Of a DNA stretch of 64,000 nt, positions 24,925-36,109 are shown in pieces (the first letter of the stretch is position 1; each line of letters begins with the position of its first letter). This DNA is from Patiria pectinifera (Eukaryota; Echinodermata; Asteroidea; Valvatida; Asterinidae). Below the pieces are notes generated by a model. That model did not search any database and had not been told where the DNA came from. It saw only the letters and a program-made list of their open reading frames with translations. Position numbers and translations under genes: made by a program. The stretch is from contig CM057136.1 in the NCBI GenBank assembly GCA_029964075.1, forward strand, positions 10,106,001 to 10,170,000. The letters are read 5' to 3'.

Positions 24925-25405
24925 TGAAAAAAGTATTTTATTTTACGCAAATTTAAAACAGTCTTAGACTGTTTTGATTTACTTTTTCTTTTTTTTTTTT
25001 TTTTTTAATGAGACTTATCATATACGTGTTTTCTTACAGAAATATTTGTCACGAAGTGTTGGTTGCTGATTAATTTTTCCTGAGTAGTTTGTTAGATCCG
25101 GTATGTAATCGTTTGCTTTCAATAATGCATCAAGGATTTTTTTTTTCTGCAACCGAATATCTTACAATATCTGGAAATTTCTTGGAATTGATTTTTGCTT
25201 GCTCATTGACAAGGACATGGTACATTTTTGCTGACTGCCCCTTAGTGCTGCCTTAAAAAAACTGTATACCATGTAACAATCATTCAATTAATCATTACCG
25301 TTACAGAGTCAACTTGCCATTAGTTTACTGTCTCTTGATTCATTACAAAAATTGGTCTGAATAATCATTACCTGGCAATGAAATGTTATCAAGATCAAGG
25401 CTTAC

Positions 25406-26534
25406 TGCAGCTCCGTTTTGCAGGAAAATAAGCCTTTTGAAGGGATCCACTGTTTGAATATTGCCATTCCTCCAATCATCCTGCCATCAACTGTTTCAAC
25501 CAGATCGTCTTTCTGGCACTCTCTCAAAAACTGCAAGTGTTTCCTCTTAGTCTTACACTGTCTTCTTTTGGTGGAGGCTTGCCTGCAGCTTTCTGTAATG
25601 ATGATAATTGACATCAGGATAACATTCACCCAAAAGCAAAATATTCAATTGTAAAGCTATATGTTCACCAAAAGCAAAATTCCAAACGTAGGGGTGTATT
25701 TTTTTTTGGTATTTATTGGGGAATATTGGTGTACATGTATTCATGCACTGAGATGTTTGGTTAACCTTGTTCTGCCAGAAAAGTCTAGATGCAAACATAA
25801 AATGTCATATTATTGTCAACCTTGCTTCAAAATGGCAGTTTGTAATATTCATGTACATGATCATAATTGACCAATACGGGACAACCTTCCAATATTTTTC
25901 TATTAGGTTTTATATTGGGGTGTCATAGCCTTTATGTTGTTCTGATAAAGAAAATACATGTAAGAATTCTGTATCACAATAAATTTCACAGGAAATATTT
26001 ATCCATTATGCAAAATGTTGCTTAGGCCTACTAGTAAATAAATAAAATTATGCCATTTTACTGATCCTATCAAATTGGGGTTTTTCTTTTGGTATGGTAC
26101 ATATAAGATCGTTCATCGTGAACTCTGCGTCAGATGTTAATTGTTGGTATTCATAAATTTTAAGTATCCTTTTGTTGATTAGATATTTATTTTCCAATCA
26201 AGTTGATTGAGTATATGAGAAGCGGTGAAATATCCACTAATTTACAGTTTATTGATATGCCTACAACTAATTGATGTATGGGATGTTATTGTTCAACATG
26301 TTACTTACGTCTCTGTTGCTCTTCATAGTGAAGTATTGGATGTCTAATCGAATCCTCATCCACCAAGATATCATCTCCAGGATATATCCCGTAAAACTCA
26401 CTAGATGACCCCTAACATAATCATCTCTGACTATGTACCTTTTTACAGCACACCGTCTTTCTAACTCATCAATCGCCTGAACCGGACTTCCAATAGAGAA
26501 TTTTCCTGCCCGTTTTGTCTTCAACTTGGTTTTT
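25406..26534 (-). pseudogene. Two-exon coding remnant inside the 9.4-kb element, unrecognised
   Basis: Upstream exon 26534-26309 (minus strand) follows acceptor TTGACTAG and ends at a perfect donor GAC|GTAAGT. Downstream exon 25592-25406 follows TCATTACAG and ends at donor CA|GTAAGC. In the frame reading Y-G-I-Y-P-G-D-D-I-L-V-D-E-D and H-Y-E-E-Q-Q-R, the first exon ends in phase 1 and the second opens in phase 1. It continues R-Q-C-K-T-K-R-K-H-L-Q-F-L-R-E-C, then V-D-G-R-M-I-G-G-M-A-I-F-K-Q-W. In the 5' half of the upstream exon that frame meets a TAG, while another frame (A-I-D-E-L-E-R-R-C-A-V-K-R-Y) is open, which suggests one frameshift and decay. It may be part of the element's own gene set or a captured host gene. 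Family not recognised. Confidence 0.4.
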
Positions 26535-27519
26535 CTAGTCAATTTTTATAATCCTACACATAAAAGCTGGTGGTTTGCAGTAGTGACCACTACCATCAGT
26601 GTATGAAACAAATCAGTCAATTACTCGTTACCCACGTGGGCATATGGTGTACCTGTAGAGGTCAATAGGCCATATATTCTTGGGCTGACCGCCACAAGGG
26701 GGTATTAAATTTATGTCCATTGGGGGGAGCTGTCACTTAGGAATGGATGTTTTCTTTCCGAGTTAGAAAGGTCTAACTCGGATTCGTTTAAATGGGAGAA
26801 ATTCGTAATGAAAAATCCTGCTCTCTGGGATATACCTAATCGGCCCGCAGGCGGTTTATACGTTGACAAGTTAACCCACCCACCGCCACCACCTTGTATC
26901 GGAACCGGAACTTCCTAAATGCGTATTTTACATATTAAAAACCTAACAAATACACTCTGGGCAGCTCAATTATGTAACTACACTGGTATCCATACCAATG
27001 TAAATCAACAGAAATATTCTCTATCAAAAATGTTCGCAGAGCCTTCGGTCCTCGGATCATTTGACTCCTAGCCCAAAAAGTACAAAAGAATGAGCAACAG
27101 TCCTGCTGATGATTATAACAACCCAAAACCCAATTTTATTCCCCTTTAAATAGTACTTCGAGGCGGCAAATTGTCAAATTTTCTTGGAATTTCCAACAAT
27201 AAAAATTATCCCCTGAACTTAGCCTGCACATATCGGTCCATCCTTGCTATGTTCTCAGCTATAATTCACTTCCCAAAAAAGAAAAAAAATCCCAATCTGA
27301 CAAAATTAATTGATTATGGTGGCTGGCCCCCCCCCCCTCAAAAATTCCCTTCCATCCGACTTGACACGTAACATAGTGGCTTCGTGTATGATTACGCCCC
27401 CTCCAAATAAACGCAAAAGTTGCACGTGTACAGTCCATGTAGCGCGGCCACGCTGCAGTGATAGGTTGTTGTACACCAGTCCATGTAGACTGGTACCCCG
27501 CTTTAAGTAATTTTGGGGT

Positions 27520-27985
27520 TTACAATTTTGTCGCGGGACTTACAGTAATTTTGGGGTTTGCATTCGTCACGGGACTAATACAGTAATTTCGGGGTATACA
27601 TTCGTCGCGGGACTTACAATAATATTGGGGTATACATTCGACGCGGGACTTACAGTAAATTTGGGGTATATACATTCGTCGCGGGGCTTACAGTAATTTT
27701 GGGGTATAGGCCTACATTCCTCGCGGCCGGGACTTACAGTAATTTTGGGGTATACATTCGTCGCGGCCGGGACTTACAGTAATTTTGGGGTATACATTCG
27801 TCGCGGCCGGGACTTACAGTAATTTTGGGGTATACATTCGTCGCGGCCGGGACTTACAGTAATTTTGGGGCATACATTCGACGCGGGACTTACAGTAATT
27901 TTGGGCTTTAAATTCGTCGCGATACTTACAGTAATTTTGGGGTTTACATTCTTCGCGGGGCTTACAGTAATGTTGGGTTTAGTTT
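27520..27985. repeat. Minisatellite in right arm of the 9.4-kb element
   Basis: About twelve units of roughly 35-40 bases built on CTTACAGTAATTTTGGGGTA plus TACATTCGTCGCGG. Four consecutive units (about 27720-27870) carry a CCGG insertion (GTCGCGGCCGGGAC), showing recent local amplification. It is the inverse complement of the left-arm array. Confidence 0.9.
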
Positions 27986-28201
27986 AATTAGTGTTTTATT
28001 GTACATTTAACACGAATGTTTTATTTGTTATGTTTATTTTTTTTTATTTTTTACGTTTCAATTTTGTTTTGTTGTCCTACATTTTCATTGTTAATGGCAC
28101 GTTATTGTTGTTGTTTTTTTTTCATTTTATTTTATTTTATTTTTGCTTAACTTTAATTTTGTGATTGTCTTTTTTTGCCCTAATGGCCGCCCATAATTTG
28201 T

Positions 28202-28925
28202 TGGTTGTATACTTGTATAGTCACGTTATTGTGGAACATGTTGAAAGCACATAGGGCCTACTGCGGGTCGAGATTTGTACAGGGTGTACAGAAACCCTTC
28301 TTGCATTTAGACATCAGTATTCTTTAAATGTGGAGTAGCTAGTGTCAATACAACTGGTTGGACTGACACTGGATTTAGGTCATAGTTGATACACTCACTC
28401 CATGTACATTGTAGGGGCCTACATGTGTATTTACATAAATATTGCTTTGGACATGTGTGTGAATGTGTTTAGCACATGTAAGTGATATGTAATGAGCTAA
28501 TTCTGTTAGAATAAGGTTACACAAACACTGGGTAATTTCTTGTAACAAACACATTATATTTTCTATTTTATGGTAGTCAATCTGTGCGAGTCATGTACCA
28601 CTACAAAACTGTATCAGGAGAAGTTGTACTACACAGTAAAGTTTCTGGATCTGCAGCACATTGTCATCTTGGGCAGATTCATGTAAATTTTATAGAGAGT
28701 TGTGTTAGGAGCCAATCACAAGTTTAAACTGCACACTTCCCCCCTCATCCCCCACCCAATTCACCAAATGTCCCATCCTCCAGTGCCTCCGCCCCCACCC
28801 CTGTCCCCCACCTTTGTCAAACAGATATCAGGATATTCATGAGGACCATCAGAACACTAGAAGAACAGTGACCAAGGTTCACATATGCCACATAGTTTGC
28901 ACAGAATTTAGAACAGTGTTGGAGG
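28202..28925. other. Non-coding flank
   Basis: No supported gene. An ambiguous coding-like segment at 28578-28727 is discussed among rejected items. Confidence 0.45.
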
Positions 28926-28929
28926 TCTC

Positions 28930-29077
28930 GAGGCCGGCCTCGGCCTCGAGGCCGGCCTCGAGGCCGATTTTCATGGCCTCGGCCTCGGCCTTGGCCTCGG
29001 AGGTGCAAGGCCTCGGCCTTGGCCTCGGCCTCGGAGCCTTCCGGCCTCGGCGAATCGGTCGAGGCCGGCTCGAGGCC
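28930..29077. repeat. GGCCTCG hexamer-type array 1
   Basis: Imperfect array of GGCCTC/GGCCTT hexamers interspersed with CGAGGCCGG. It is one of four such arrays in the window (also 30605-30738, 34075-34203, 35105-35225), the last two being the complementary AAGGCC phase. Confidence 0.9.
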
Positions 29078-30604
29078 GTCCATTTTGATGTGTTTTCTAT
29101 TCTAATTAATTTAATTTTTTTACCGTATCAAATCCTCGAGATTCTGCCGCAGTGGGTTCCATGAAACGAACGCATATACAATGTACGCACGAATGAACTG
29201 GAAGTGGTTGCATTGAACGTACTCACGTAAGTAGCATCTTCGCCTAGCCTGCGCTTCAGCTTTCCACGTGCGTGCAAGCCTTATAACTGTTACCGCGTGC
29301 CAGACTACATAAGTCTGGCACCAATCCCATCTGCGTACAATAACATGTGGTAGTAGACTAGTCTGGTTGTAGTGTTGTCCACCATTTTCTCGTTTCGCCC
29401 CTGTACCCCGACCTTTAAAAATGATTTGCGGCAAGGTGCGGCGATCTTAATCATTTCTTTTTATAGGCCACTGTTTCAGTAAAAGTCTGAACTTTCTGGG
29501 TACGATCGAGTGTACTAGTCCGTACCATTTTTTTCATAAAGATATGATAAACACAATTACGATTTATCAAGTAGACTTTATTTTTACACGGTGATTTAAA
29601 TGAAAGTTCCGGCTCACACGGTAATGTTTGGCGCAAATGGTCGATATGGAAAGTTCTGAATGAATGTTTTAATAATAGGAGTCAGGTTTCCTCGTGGTAC
29701 CAGGATATTTTTTTTTTGTATTTTTAGAGCCATATTGATACTTATTACATGTATAAGCACGGTTTGAAATTGACTAATTTTGCGAGGTTACAGATATACG
29801 GCCAAAACCTCTGGACTCCCTACCTCTTGCCATGATCTTAAAATACTTCGAAGCCAAGTTGGATTCAAATCGGGTGATCCAAGAATTCATGGACATTTTG
29901 ATGAACTGAGTGATATCATGCACGCATGTTCCGTGTTGCCGGGTTGTTTGGAGCGGGATTGGCCATTGACAGACTTTGTCTGGTACCGCGGTATTAACAG
30001 TGATAATGCGTGGACACTTATACCGTTGTGTGGAGCGGGATTGGAACTATGCTTTGCCCGTGCGTAACGGCGGGCCGTCTGACATTGTCTGGTCGCATCG
30101 CGGTGTTTGCTCGGCGCGCGCCTGGACAGTGCGAAGGTCGGGGGGGGGGGGGTTCGTAACTTTTTGATTATGAGTGGTAAGAACCTGATTCAAAAATCAA
30201 GTTGTTGTTTATTTAATGGGGATTCCTATGATATTAAGCATTTTGATAGGTTTTGAAAATAAGATTTATAAAACATGCTAAAAGTAAATGATGTAAATCC
30301 TACAGAATAGAAACTCAAAATTTGGCCATTTAAATTGTTGTATCTCCAAAGAGCAAACACCTATGAGCCTGATTCAAACGCCATTGATTTTGTTGTGTAA
30401 TTTGCTTTCAGTGATACAAAACTTAAAATTTCTTTCTTTAAAAAATAAAATTCAACAGACTACAAGAGGAAACACATTGCAAGCTGTAAATTTGTAAGCC
30501 AGGCACTCCAAAACTCAGTGAATTCAAATAATAAGATGTTGAAACTCCAACATAATCTTATCCTTGTTTTAGTGATTTATATTTTATTACGTGTTTTGAT
30601 AGCT
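29078..30604. other. Non-coding
   Basis: No gene recognised. A GC-richer patch at 29930-30160 repeats GGAGCGGGATTGG twice but encodes nothing I recognise. Confidence 0.45.
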
Positions 30605-30738
30605 GGCCTCGGCCTCGGCCTTGGCCTCGGAGGTGGTGGCCTCGGCCTTGGCCTTGGCCTCGCGGTTGTGGCCTCGGCCTTGGCCTCGGAGGTTGTGGCC
30701 TCGGCCTTGGCCTCGGCCTCGGAGGTTGTGGCCTCGAC
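30605..30738. repeat. GGCCTC/GGCCTT hexamer array 2
   Basis: About twenty hexamers of GGCCTC, GGCCTT, GGAGGT and variants. Confidence 0.9.
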
Positions 30739-31660
30739 TACAACACTGATTTAGAATGGTGCACCTTTAGTTCATTTTGTTCAAATGTTTGTGTAATTTC
30801 ATGAAATGCTCTTAGTGTTACTGGTTGAGCATGGTTAACTTGTATACATACATGATATTTTGAAAAGCACAATTGTATACTTCTCAAAAAAATGTTTACA
30901 ACACAAGTGATATTAATATAACTGCTAATTTAACACTACAATGTGTTTTTTAGATGAGATATTAAAGCAGTGGTTTAATAATTAACTTGTGTGTTTCATG
31001 TACTTGAAACTTGTGTGTTTCAGGCAGTTTCTTTAAGTTACACACAAATAATGCTTGTCCCAGTCTAGTACAATGCAATAAATTAAAGCTCCTTTTACTA
31101 AACATAACAAGAACATGTGGGAAATAATTCCATATACGGACGTCAATAATTTTTCCTTGCAATGACCTACCAGCTATCAGAAAGCGATAACATGTCGTAC
31201 AAAGTCAAATATAGCAGGGAAAACATTGAAGAATTTAGTGAGAAAACAGAAATGTTCAGACCGCTCTCAAAGTTGTATAGATGTACAGGGTCTCAAGTGA
31301 CGTCCGTATATGGAATTCTTTCCAAAATGTGGACCGCCGTATAATTAACAGTTAACATTCAGTCTCTGAAGTTGGTTTCCAAAACCAAACTTGATGTTGA
31401 AACACATCCAATCCTTGTACAGAAACATGTTAAGTTGCTCCTATTCTTGATGACACATTTAGCTCAGTAGAAAAACAAATTTCTTAGTAGAAAATTATGT
31501 ATTTGAACTGTCCTAGGTGCATATATATTTCACCTAAACTTGCACTAACTATTCATTGCAAAGTATTGATTTTTAAAGATGACTAAAAAATCTGCAATTT
31601 GTTGACAAAAATATTAATGTCTAAAATATAATCTTAATAACATATACATCTACATGTCCC
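30739..31660. other. Non-coding
   Basis: No gene supported. A 60-codon ATG frame at 31162-31344 lies in a repeat related to 17245-17420, so I do not call it a gene. Confidence 0.45.
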
Positions 31661-31664
31661 TTTT

Positions 31665-32330
31665 TTGTCCCATCGGCCGTTCCGGCCGGGTGGCTTTTTT
31701 GTGTGAATTACGTGCATATATCGCCCTGAAAAGCACCATATATTTTCTAAAGGCCGATGGGTCAAAAAAGGGAGCCACCTGGAACGGCCGATGGGACAAA
31801 AATAGGCACGACTTCTTCTTAAAAAGGGCACTTGTTCAGAAAAAAAAAGTATACACACTCTCGTAAAAAATGGCCGGGTGGCTTTTTTTGTGTGAATTAC
31901 GTGCATATATCGCCCTGAAAAGCACCATATATTTTCTGAAGGCCGATGGGTCAAAAAAGGGAGCCACCTGGAACGGTCGATGGGACAAAAATAGGCACGA
32001 CTTCTTTTTAAAAAGGGCATTTGTTCGATGGGTCAAAAAAGGGAGCCACCTGGATCGGCCGATGGGACAAAAATAGGCACGACTTCTTTTTAAAAAGGTC
32101 ACTTGTTCAGAAAAAAAAGTATACACACTCTCGTAAAAAATGGCCGGGTGGCTTTTTTGTGTGAATTACGTGCATGTATCGCCCTGAAAAACACCATATA
32201 TTTTCTGAAGGCCGATGGGTCAAAAAAGGGAGCCACCTGGAACGGTCGATGGGACAAAAATAGGCACGACTTCTTTTTAAAAAGGGCATTTGTTCAGAAA
32301 AAAAGTATACACACTCTCGTAAAAAATGGC
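31665..32330. repeat. Tandem satellite, about 190-200-bp unit
   Basis: Three to four units containing GGCCGGGTGGCTTTTTT, TATCGCCCTGAAAARCACC, AAGGCCGATGGGTCAAAAAA, AAAATAGGCACGACTTC and AAGTATACACACTCTCG. One unit (about 32028-32115) is partial, giving a longer local period. Long open frames on both strands are by-products of the repeat. Confidence 0.9.
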
Positions 32331-32339
32331 TCGGGTGGC

Positions 32340-33050
32340 GGGTATAGGAAAACCTCACTAGCGTGGGGTTTTGTGTAGAAAGGGCCAGAACGCTTATCCT
32401 TCCGGCTAACACTTTACCAGCTGCCACAGTGCACAGGTGTAATCAGAGAGCTCTTGCGGTTTTGAAGAACTACACCCCTGGGGTTACATACACCAACATG
32501 TATGGGATGGATTAGTGAGTGTATGCCTGGTGTGAGCAAGTGTTGCATGTGTTGCATGCACATATTGAATATTATAGGAGGGTCCCAATATACTTTGTGC
32601 GCACACGGTCCTCTCACTCAGTGCATTCCACCATGATTCCACTTGTAAACGTTTACAGGCATATTTAGGCTGTTGGTACCATAGCTGTGTGCGGGTTGAT
32701 CGGTTTATTTAAAAGTTGTCGTCAGATTTGATTTGTCTAGCCACATTTGAACAGCCGTCTTTTCACCAGCACGTTGACTCTCGGCTTTCTTTGCCGGGCA
32801 TGCCGGGTATATATTATGAGCACTTAATTGTACAATCCGGCGAATTCATAATCCAATTCATCAATCATCTCGACTGAAGTTAAAATATTTTTTTTGTTTT
32901 AGATATAAGTTACTTGTTCAGCGCATATTACTATCGATGTGCCACTAGAGGGCGCCTTTTCGGTCGATAAAGTCACGCCTTTTCCCGTGCTTGGCACCCC
33001 TCACTTACTATTTCCATATTGTGTTTAATTGTAAAAAAAAAAATGCTTCC
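32340..33050. other. Non-coding
   Basis: No gene recognised. Confidence 0.45.
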
Positions 33051-33665
33051 GTTAGGCCAAAAAAAAAAAAAGTCTCCGGTTTCTGGTATGCGCGCGCGTC
33101 GCCGTAGCCATGCGCGTCGGCAAAATGAACAAGTTTTTTTTTCAATACAAGATGATGTTTCAAAACCGCCAAACTCACTGGTTTGACTGGAATTCTGCTG
33201 CTGCACAATTTTAACGTGTTTTTAGAAGGGGTTATGATCGAGAATAAGATTTATGTGGCCTCTCTGGACTCCCATATATTTGCACTAAGTTTAGTCGGGC
33301 ACCATTTGCAGTCATCAGCCGACATTTGAAGCCAAAAAAAAAAAAAAAAACAGGTAAAAAAAAAAAAGCCGCGTCGCCGCACCACTTTTGGGGCAAGCTC
33401 CATACCAGAAACCGGAGACTTTTTTGTGTGGCCTTATCGAGTAATATTCAATTCTCATTGCACTTCCGGTGGCATCGGACACCGTACCCTATCCGGTTCG
33501 TTAGTTCAAACATCATACACGCACGCGTACGTACCACTGGTTACCTAGCGCCCATTGGATAAACACTCGAGGTGCGTTAACTTCCGGTTTCATTCGTGCT
33601 ATGCTACAGCGTGTGAAGTACGCATGGTTGAAATGAGATGACGTCAGACTAACGAACCGGATAGT
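33051..33665. repeat. Repeat family B, second locus, partly foldback
   Basis: 33051-33130 (AAAGTCTCCGGTTTCTGGTA, then a GC-rich CGCGCGTCGCC block) is the inverse of 11150-11215. 33400-33665 matches 11175-11580 directly. The inverted pieces around an A-rich centre (33335-33367) could fold back. Confidence 0.7.
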
Positions 33666-33794
33666 CAGGTGATGTCCATCCGCCTCCCCACCCCAATTTT
33701 TGAGTTTTCCAATTGTGTCCTCAATGCCGCTGACAAGAAATTGCCGCAGTTTAATGCGCACGGACTACGATTAGCCCTGTCTTCTCATCCATAC

Positions 33795-34050
33795 ACGGTG
33801 GTGTATTAATCATGCATGGTTCTCCCCCGTACTGCCTTACCGTGGAACTCTTTGCCAGAATCATTAGCTGTTTCGGAAAACGAACAGCTCTTTGTTCGAT
33901 CGTTAAGATGTTTTACTTAACTCCCTTTTCAGACCTTTTCTCCATAGGGTTTGTACAAGTTTTTCTTCAACCAGTACACTTTGGCACTTTCGAAAATCCG
34001 ATCAACTTGAGACTTGGCATTCACATAAACCACCACCCACAGATATAGTC
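33795..34050 (+). repeat. Repeat family D, copy 1 (copy 2 at 44390-44612)
   Basis: Both copies share GGTGGTGTATTA, TCTCCCCCGTACTGCCTTAC and GACTTGGCATTCA in the same orientation. In copy 2 it runs directly into the CRE-satellite. In copy 1 it is separated from the matching satellite piece (35245-35600) by 1.2 kb of later insertions. Confidence 0.75.
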
Positions 34051-34074
34051 AGTGTTGGAGCAAAGGCTTTGACC

Positions 34075-34203
34075 CTCAAGGCCAAGGCCAAGGCCAAGGC
34101 TTTGACCCTCAAGGCCAAGGCCAAGGCCAAGGCTTTGACCCTCAAGCCTCGAGGCCAAGGCCAAGGCTTAACCCTCAAGGCCAAGGCCAAGGCCAAGGCC
34201 CTG
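34075..34203. repeat. AAGGCC hexamer array 3
   Basis: Imperfect AAGGCC hexamers in four higher-order blocks separated by TTTGACCCTCAAGG-like spacers. Confidence 0.9.
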
Positions 34204-34261
34204 TTTTATGAAATGACCACTGATATAGAACTAATTATAGTCACATGAGTGACACATCAAA

Positions 34262-34520
34262 GAAATTTTGGTCCCCCAAAAAAAGGGTGGGTCAAAAAAT
34301 GACGGCTTGGGCTTCGGGGCCCGAAAAAAATTTGGATTCGAGATGCTCTGTGGTGCGATTTGAGGCAATTTCTGACCATTTTAACCGATGTTTTTTTGAG
34401 GAAAAGATGGTGGTGTACTCATTGCCTGCCTTTATTACGACGTCACATAAAAAAAAATGGTTTCGTTTTTTTTTTGGGGGGGGGGCATGGCCCCTTTTGG
34501 CCCCCTGGATCCGCCCTTAT
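34262..34520 (+). repeat. Repeat family C, second copy
   Basis: Inverse of 20455-20735. It ends in a T-run and G-run near 34460-34485. Confidence 0.7.
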
Positions 34521-35104
34521 CATCACGAATTGCTCGTTACGAAGAACAACATTTCTTTAATTGCAATCAACATGCTCGCATAGGCCTACACCGTTTTATG
34601 ACTGCACTGTATCTATTAAAGTATAAGTTCAGGTCTTCAATATGGTTTAACTAAACAAAATAATGATTTACTTCTATATTGACACACAATTCTCCTAAAG
34701 TGTAACAAAAGGGGGATCCAAGAAACTGATTTGGGAATTTTTTATTTGCTGGCCCAACATGGTCAGAAATATCAGCATTATCTTAAACTGATACATGCAA
34801 ATCTTTAGCACTTATCAGGGAGACATATACAACCAATCAGATCTATTCCATAGTTATATGCAATTGCAAATAAAGTGATCATCTCATTAGCCCCACAAGT
34901 GTACAGAATATTTTTGCAGCAAATCTACTACAATGGTAACAAAATGTTATGCTACAAAAGTGGAAGTGTGCCCAACACACAAATCTACAGGGTGCTTCCC
35001 TCCTCCATGGTAATACAATTAAAATGGTAACAGCAAAATTTCGAACAGATTTATCTGGAAAATGCAAAAATCTATGGGCCTTGAAGAGCCTTGACTCAAA
35101 ATTG

Positions 35105-35225
35105 CAAGGCCCTGAACCCTCAAGGCCAAGGCCAAGGCCAAGGCTTTTGCCCTCAATCCTCGAGGCCAAGGCCAAGGCCCTAAAATCCAGCCTTAAGGCA
35201 GCCTTAAGGCCAAGGCCCAGCATCA
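35105..35225. repeat. AAGGCC hexamer array 4
   Basis: Same type as array 3, including a CCCTCAAGGCC spacer. Confidence 0.85.
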
Positions 35226-35244
35226 AGGCACTACATCACTGGAT

Positions 35245-35600
35245 ATAGTCATTGAAGATTTTCGTAACCATGGCGTCATCAGATGTCAAGTAACGTCTGA
35301 TTAAAGGTGCATTTTTTTCTCCATAGGATTTGTACACGTTTCCTTCCACCAGTACACTCTGGCACTTTCGTAAATGTGATCGACTCAGACTTCGAACACA
35401 CATATACCACCACCCGCAGATAGTCTCCGAGGATGTTCGTTATCGTGACGTCATCAGGTGTCAAGTAACGTCACATGTAAGATGCATTTTTCAAAGCCTT
35501 ATATCTTTTGAAGTACAAGTGAGATTGGGTTGAAACTTTTTAGGTACACAGACAGGGACTCGTTACGGATGAAAATTGAAGTGACGTCGTGAAGAACTCG
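35245..35600 (+). repeat. CRE-satellite fragment (family also at 4.2, 44.6 and 49.2 kb)
   Basis: Units contain GTGACGTCRTGATGACGTCA-like sequence and AAAGRTGCATTTTT, then ACAAGTGAGATTGGGTTGA, then a GGGAYRTGTTAYRGATGAAA-like phrase. The unit length is roughly 110-130 bases. Confidence 0.75.
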
Positions 35601-35844
35601 AAACAGAAACTGGCTTTTCATTTAACCAATGTATTTATAATGTTGTGTTTAAACAAAATTGAGTCCTGACCATCTCAATTGAAACAGAGAGTTATAATTC
35701 TCGACAGGTGTGTTTCACCCAATGACAGGCACATACACATACGGACATACGCATATCGATACTGACGTCTATGAAGATTTCAAAACACAAACACAAAATC
35801 GAAACACAGAGTGTCATAAAATAACAATATTTGAAAGGAATTAC

Positions 35845-35944
35845 CTGAACCAAAACTGAAGTCCAGCTTCCAGGCGATCCCAGTCGTCAGAACGATTACG
35901 ACTGTCGTGAACAAGACGAAGACGAGACGAGGCCGAGTTTTCAT
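35845..35944 (-). pseudogene. Orphan inverted copy of the mutase membrane-anchor exon
   Basis: On the minus strand an ATG at 35944 opens 33 codons ending at donor TTCAG|GTAATTCC after base 35845, in phase 1. Residues 15-31 share T-V-V-I-V-L-T-T-G-I-A-W-K-L with the anchor exon at 43511-43607. Similarity extends into about 130 bases of upstream sequence and 240 bases of following intron (35592-36073 versus 43383-43822, opposite strands). No second mutase exon occurs on the minus strand to the left within the window. It is therefore either the 5' end of a divergent paralogue whose body lies over 35 kb away or is lost, or a bare exon duplication. N-terminal residues differ more (K-T-R-P-R versus M-N-R-Y-R). 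Confidence 0.6.
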
Positions 35945-36109
35945 GTTGCGAAGCTAAACGTGAAACGGAACGACTAGCTCGACGCTCGAAGAACTGCATA
36001 CATGTATTCAAACTGTCCGTGTATATCAGTTTAGAATTTACGGTACTGTGACGATACATGCCACCTACACTGTCTGTGTTATATCAGTGTGAATAAACGG
36101 ATGGGTGCA

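Larger units (their letters stand above)
18759..28195. mobile_element. 9.4-kb DNA transposon with minisatellite-bearing terminal inverted repeats
   Basis: The left tip TATGGGCGGCCATTAGGGC and right tip GCCCTAATGGCCGCCCATA are exact inverted repeats. They are flanked by the same 6-mer ATTTGT at 18753-18758 and 28196-28201, a target-site duplication. Inverted similarity extends about 1.2 kb inward: 18759-19890 pairs with about 26970-28195, and a further block near 21040-21080 pairs with 26790-26830. Each arm carries a minisatellite array. Size, 6-bp duplication and long terminal repeats recall Polintons, and minisatellite arms recall Rehavkus-type MuDR elements, but no integrase, polymerase or transposase is recognisable. 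The superfamily is therefore open. Inside are a nested element (23447-24924) and a two-exon coding remnant on the minus strand. Confidence 0.85.

Noticed and set aside
28578..28727. Coding-like segment after TTTTATGGTAG, open in two frames
   Set aside because: Both frames look protein-like over about 40-48 codons, the acceptor is weak, and I recognise neither reading, so I could not choose a frame or call a gene.
28930..29077. CRISPR-like or regulatory array
   Set aside because: Simple hexamer microsatellite without spacers of fixed length, in a eukaryotic genome.
29780..30167. Possible tRNA or gene around GGATTCAAATCGGG and the GGAGCGGGATTGG duplication
   Set aside because: A B-box-like word is present, but no cloverleaf with a matching acceptor stem could be formed by eye, and the open frames have no recognised motif.
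31634..32427. Open frames of 70-128 codons on both strands
   Set aside because: By-products of the tandem satellite; the translations simply repeat the unit.
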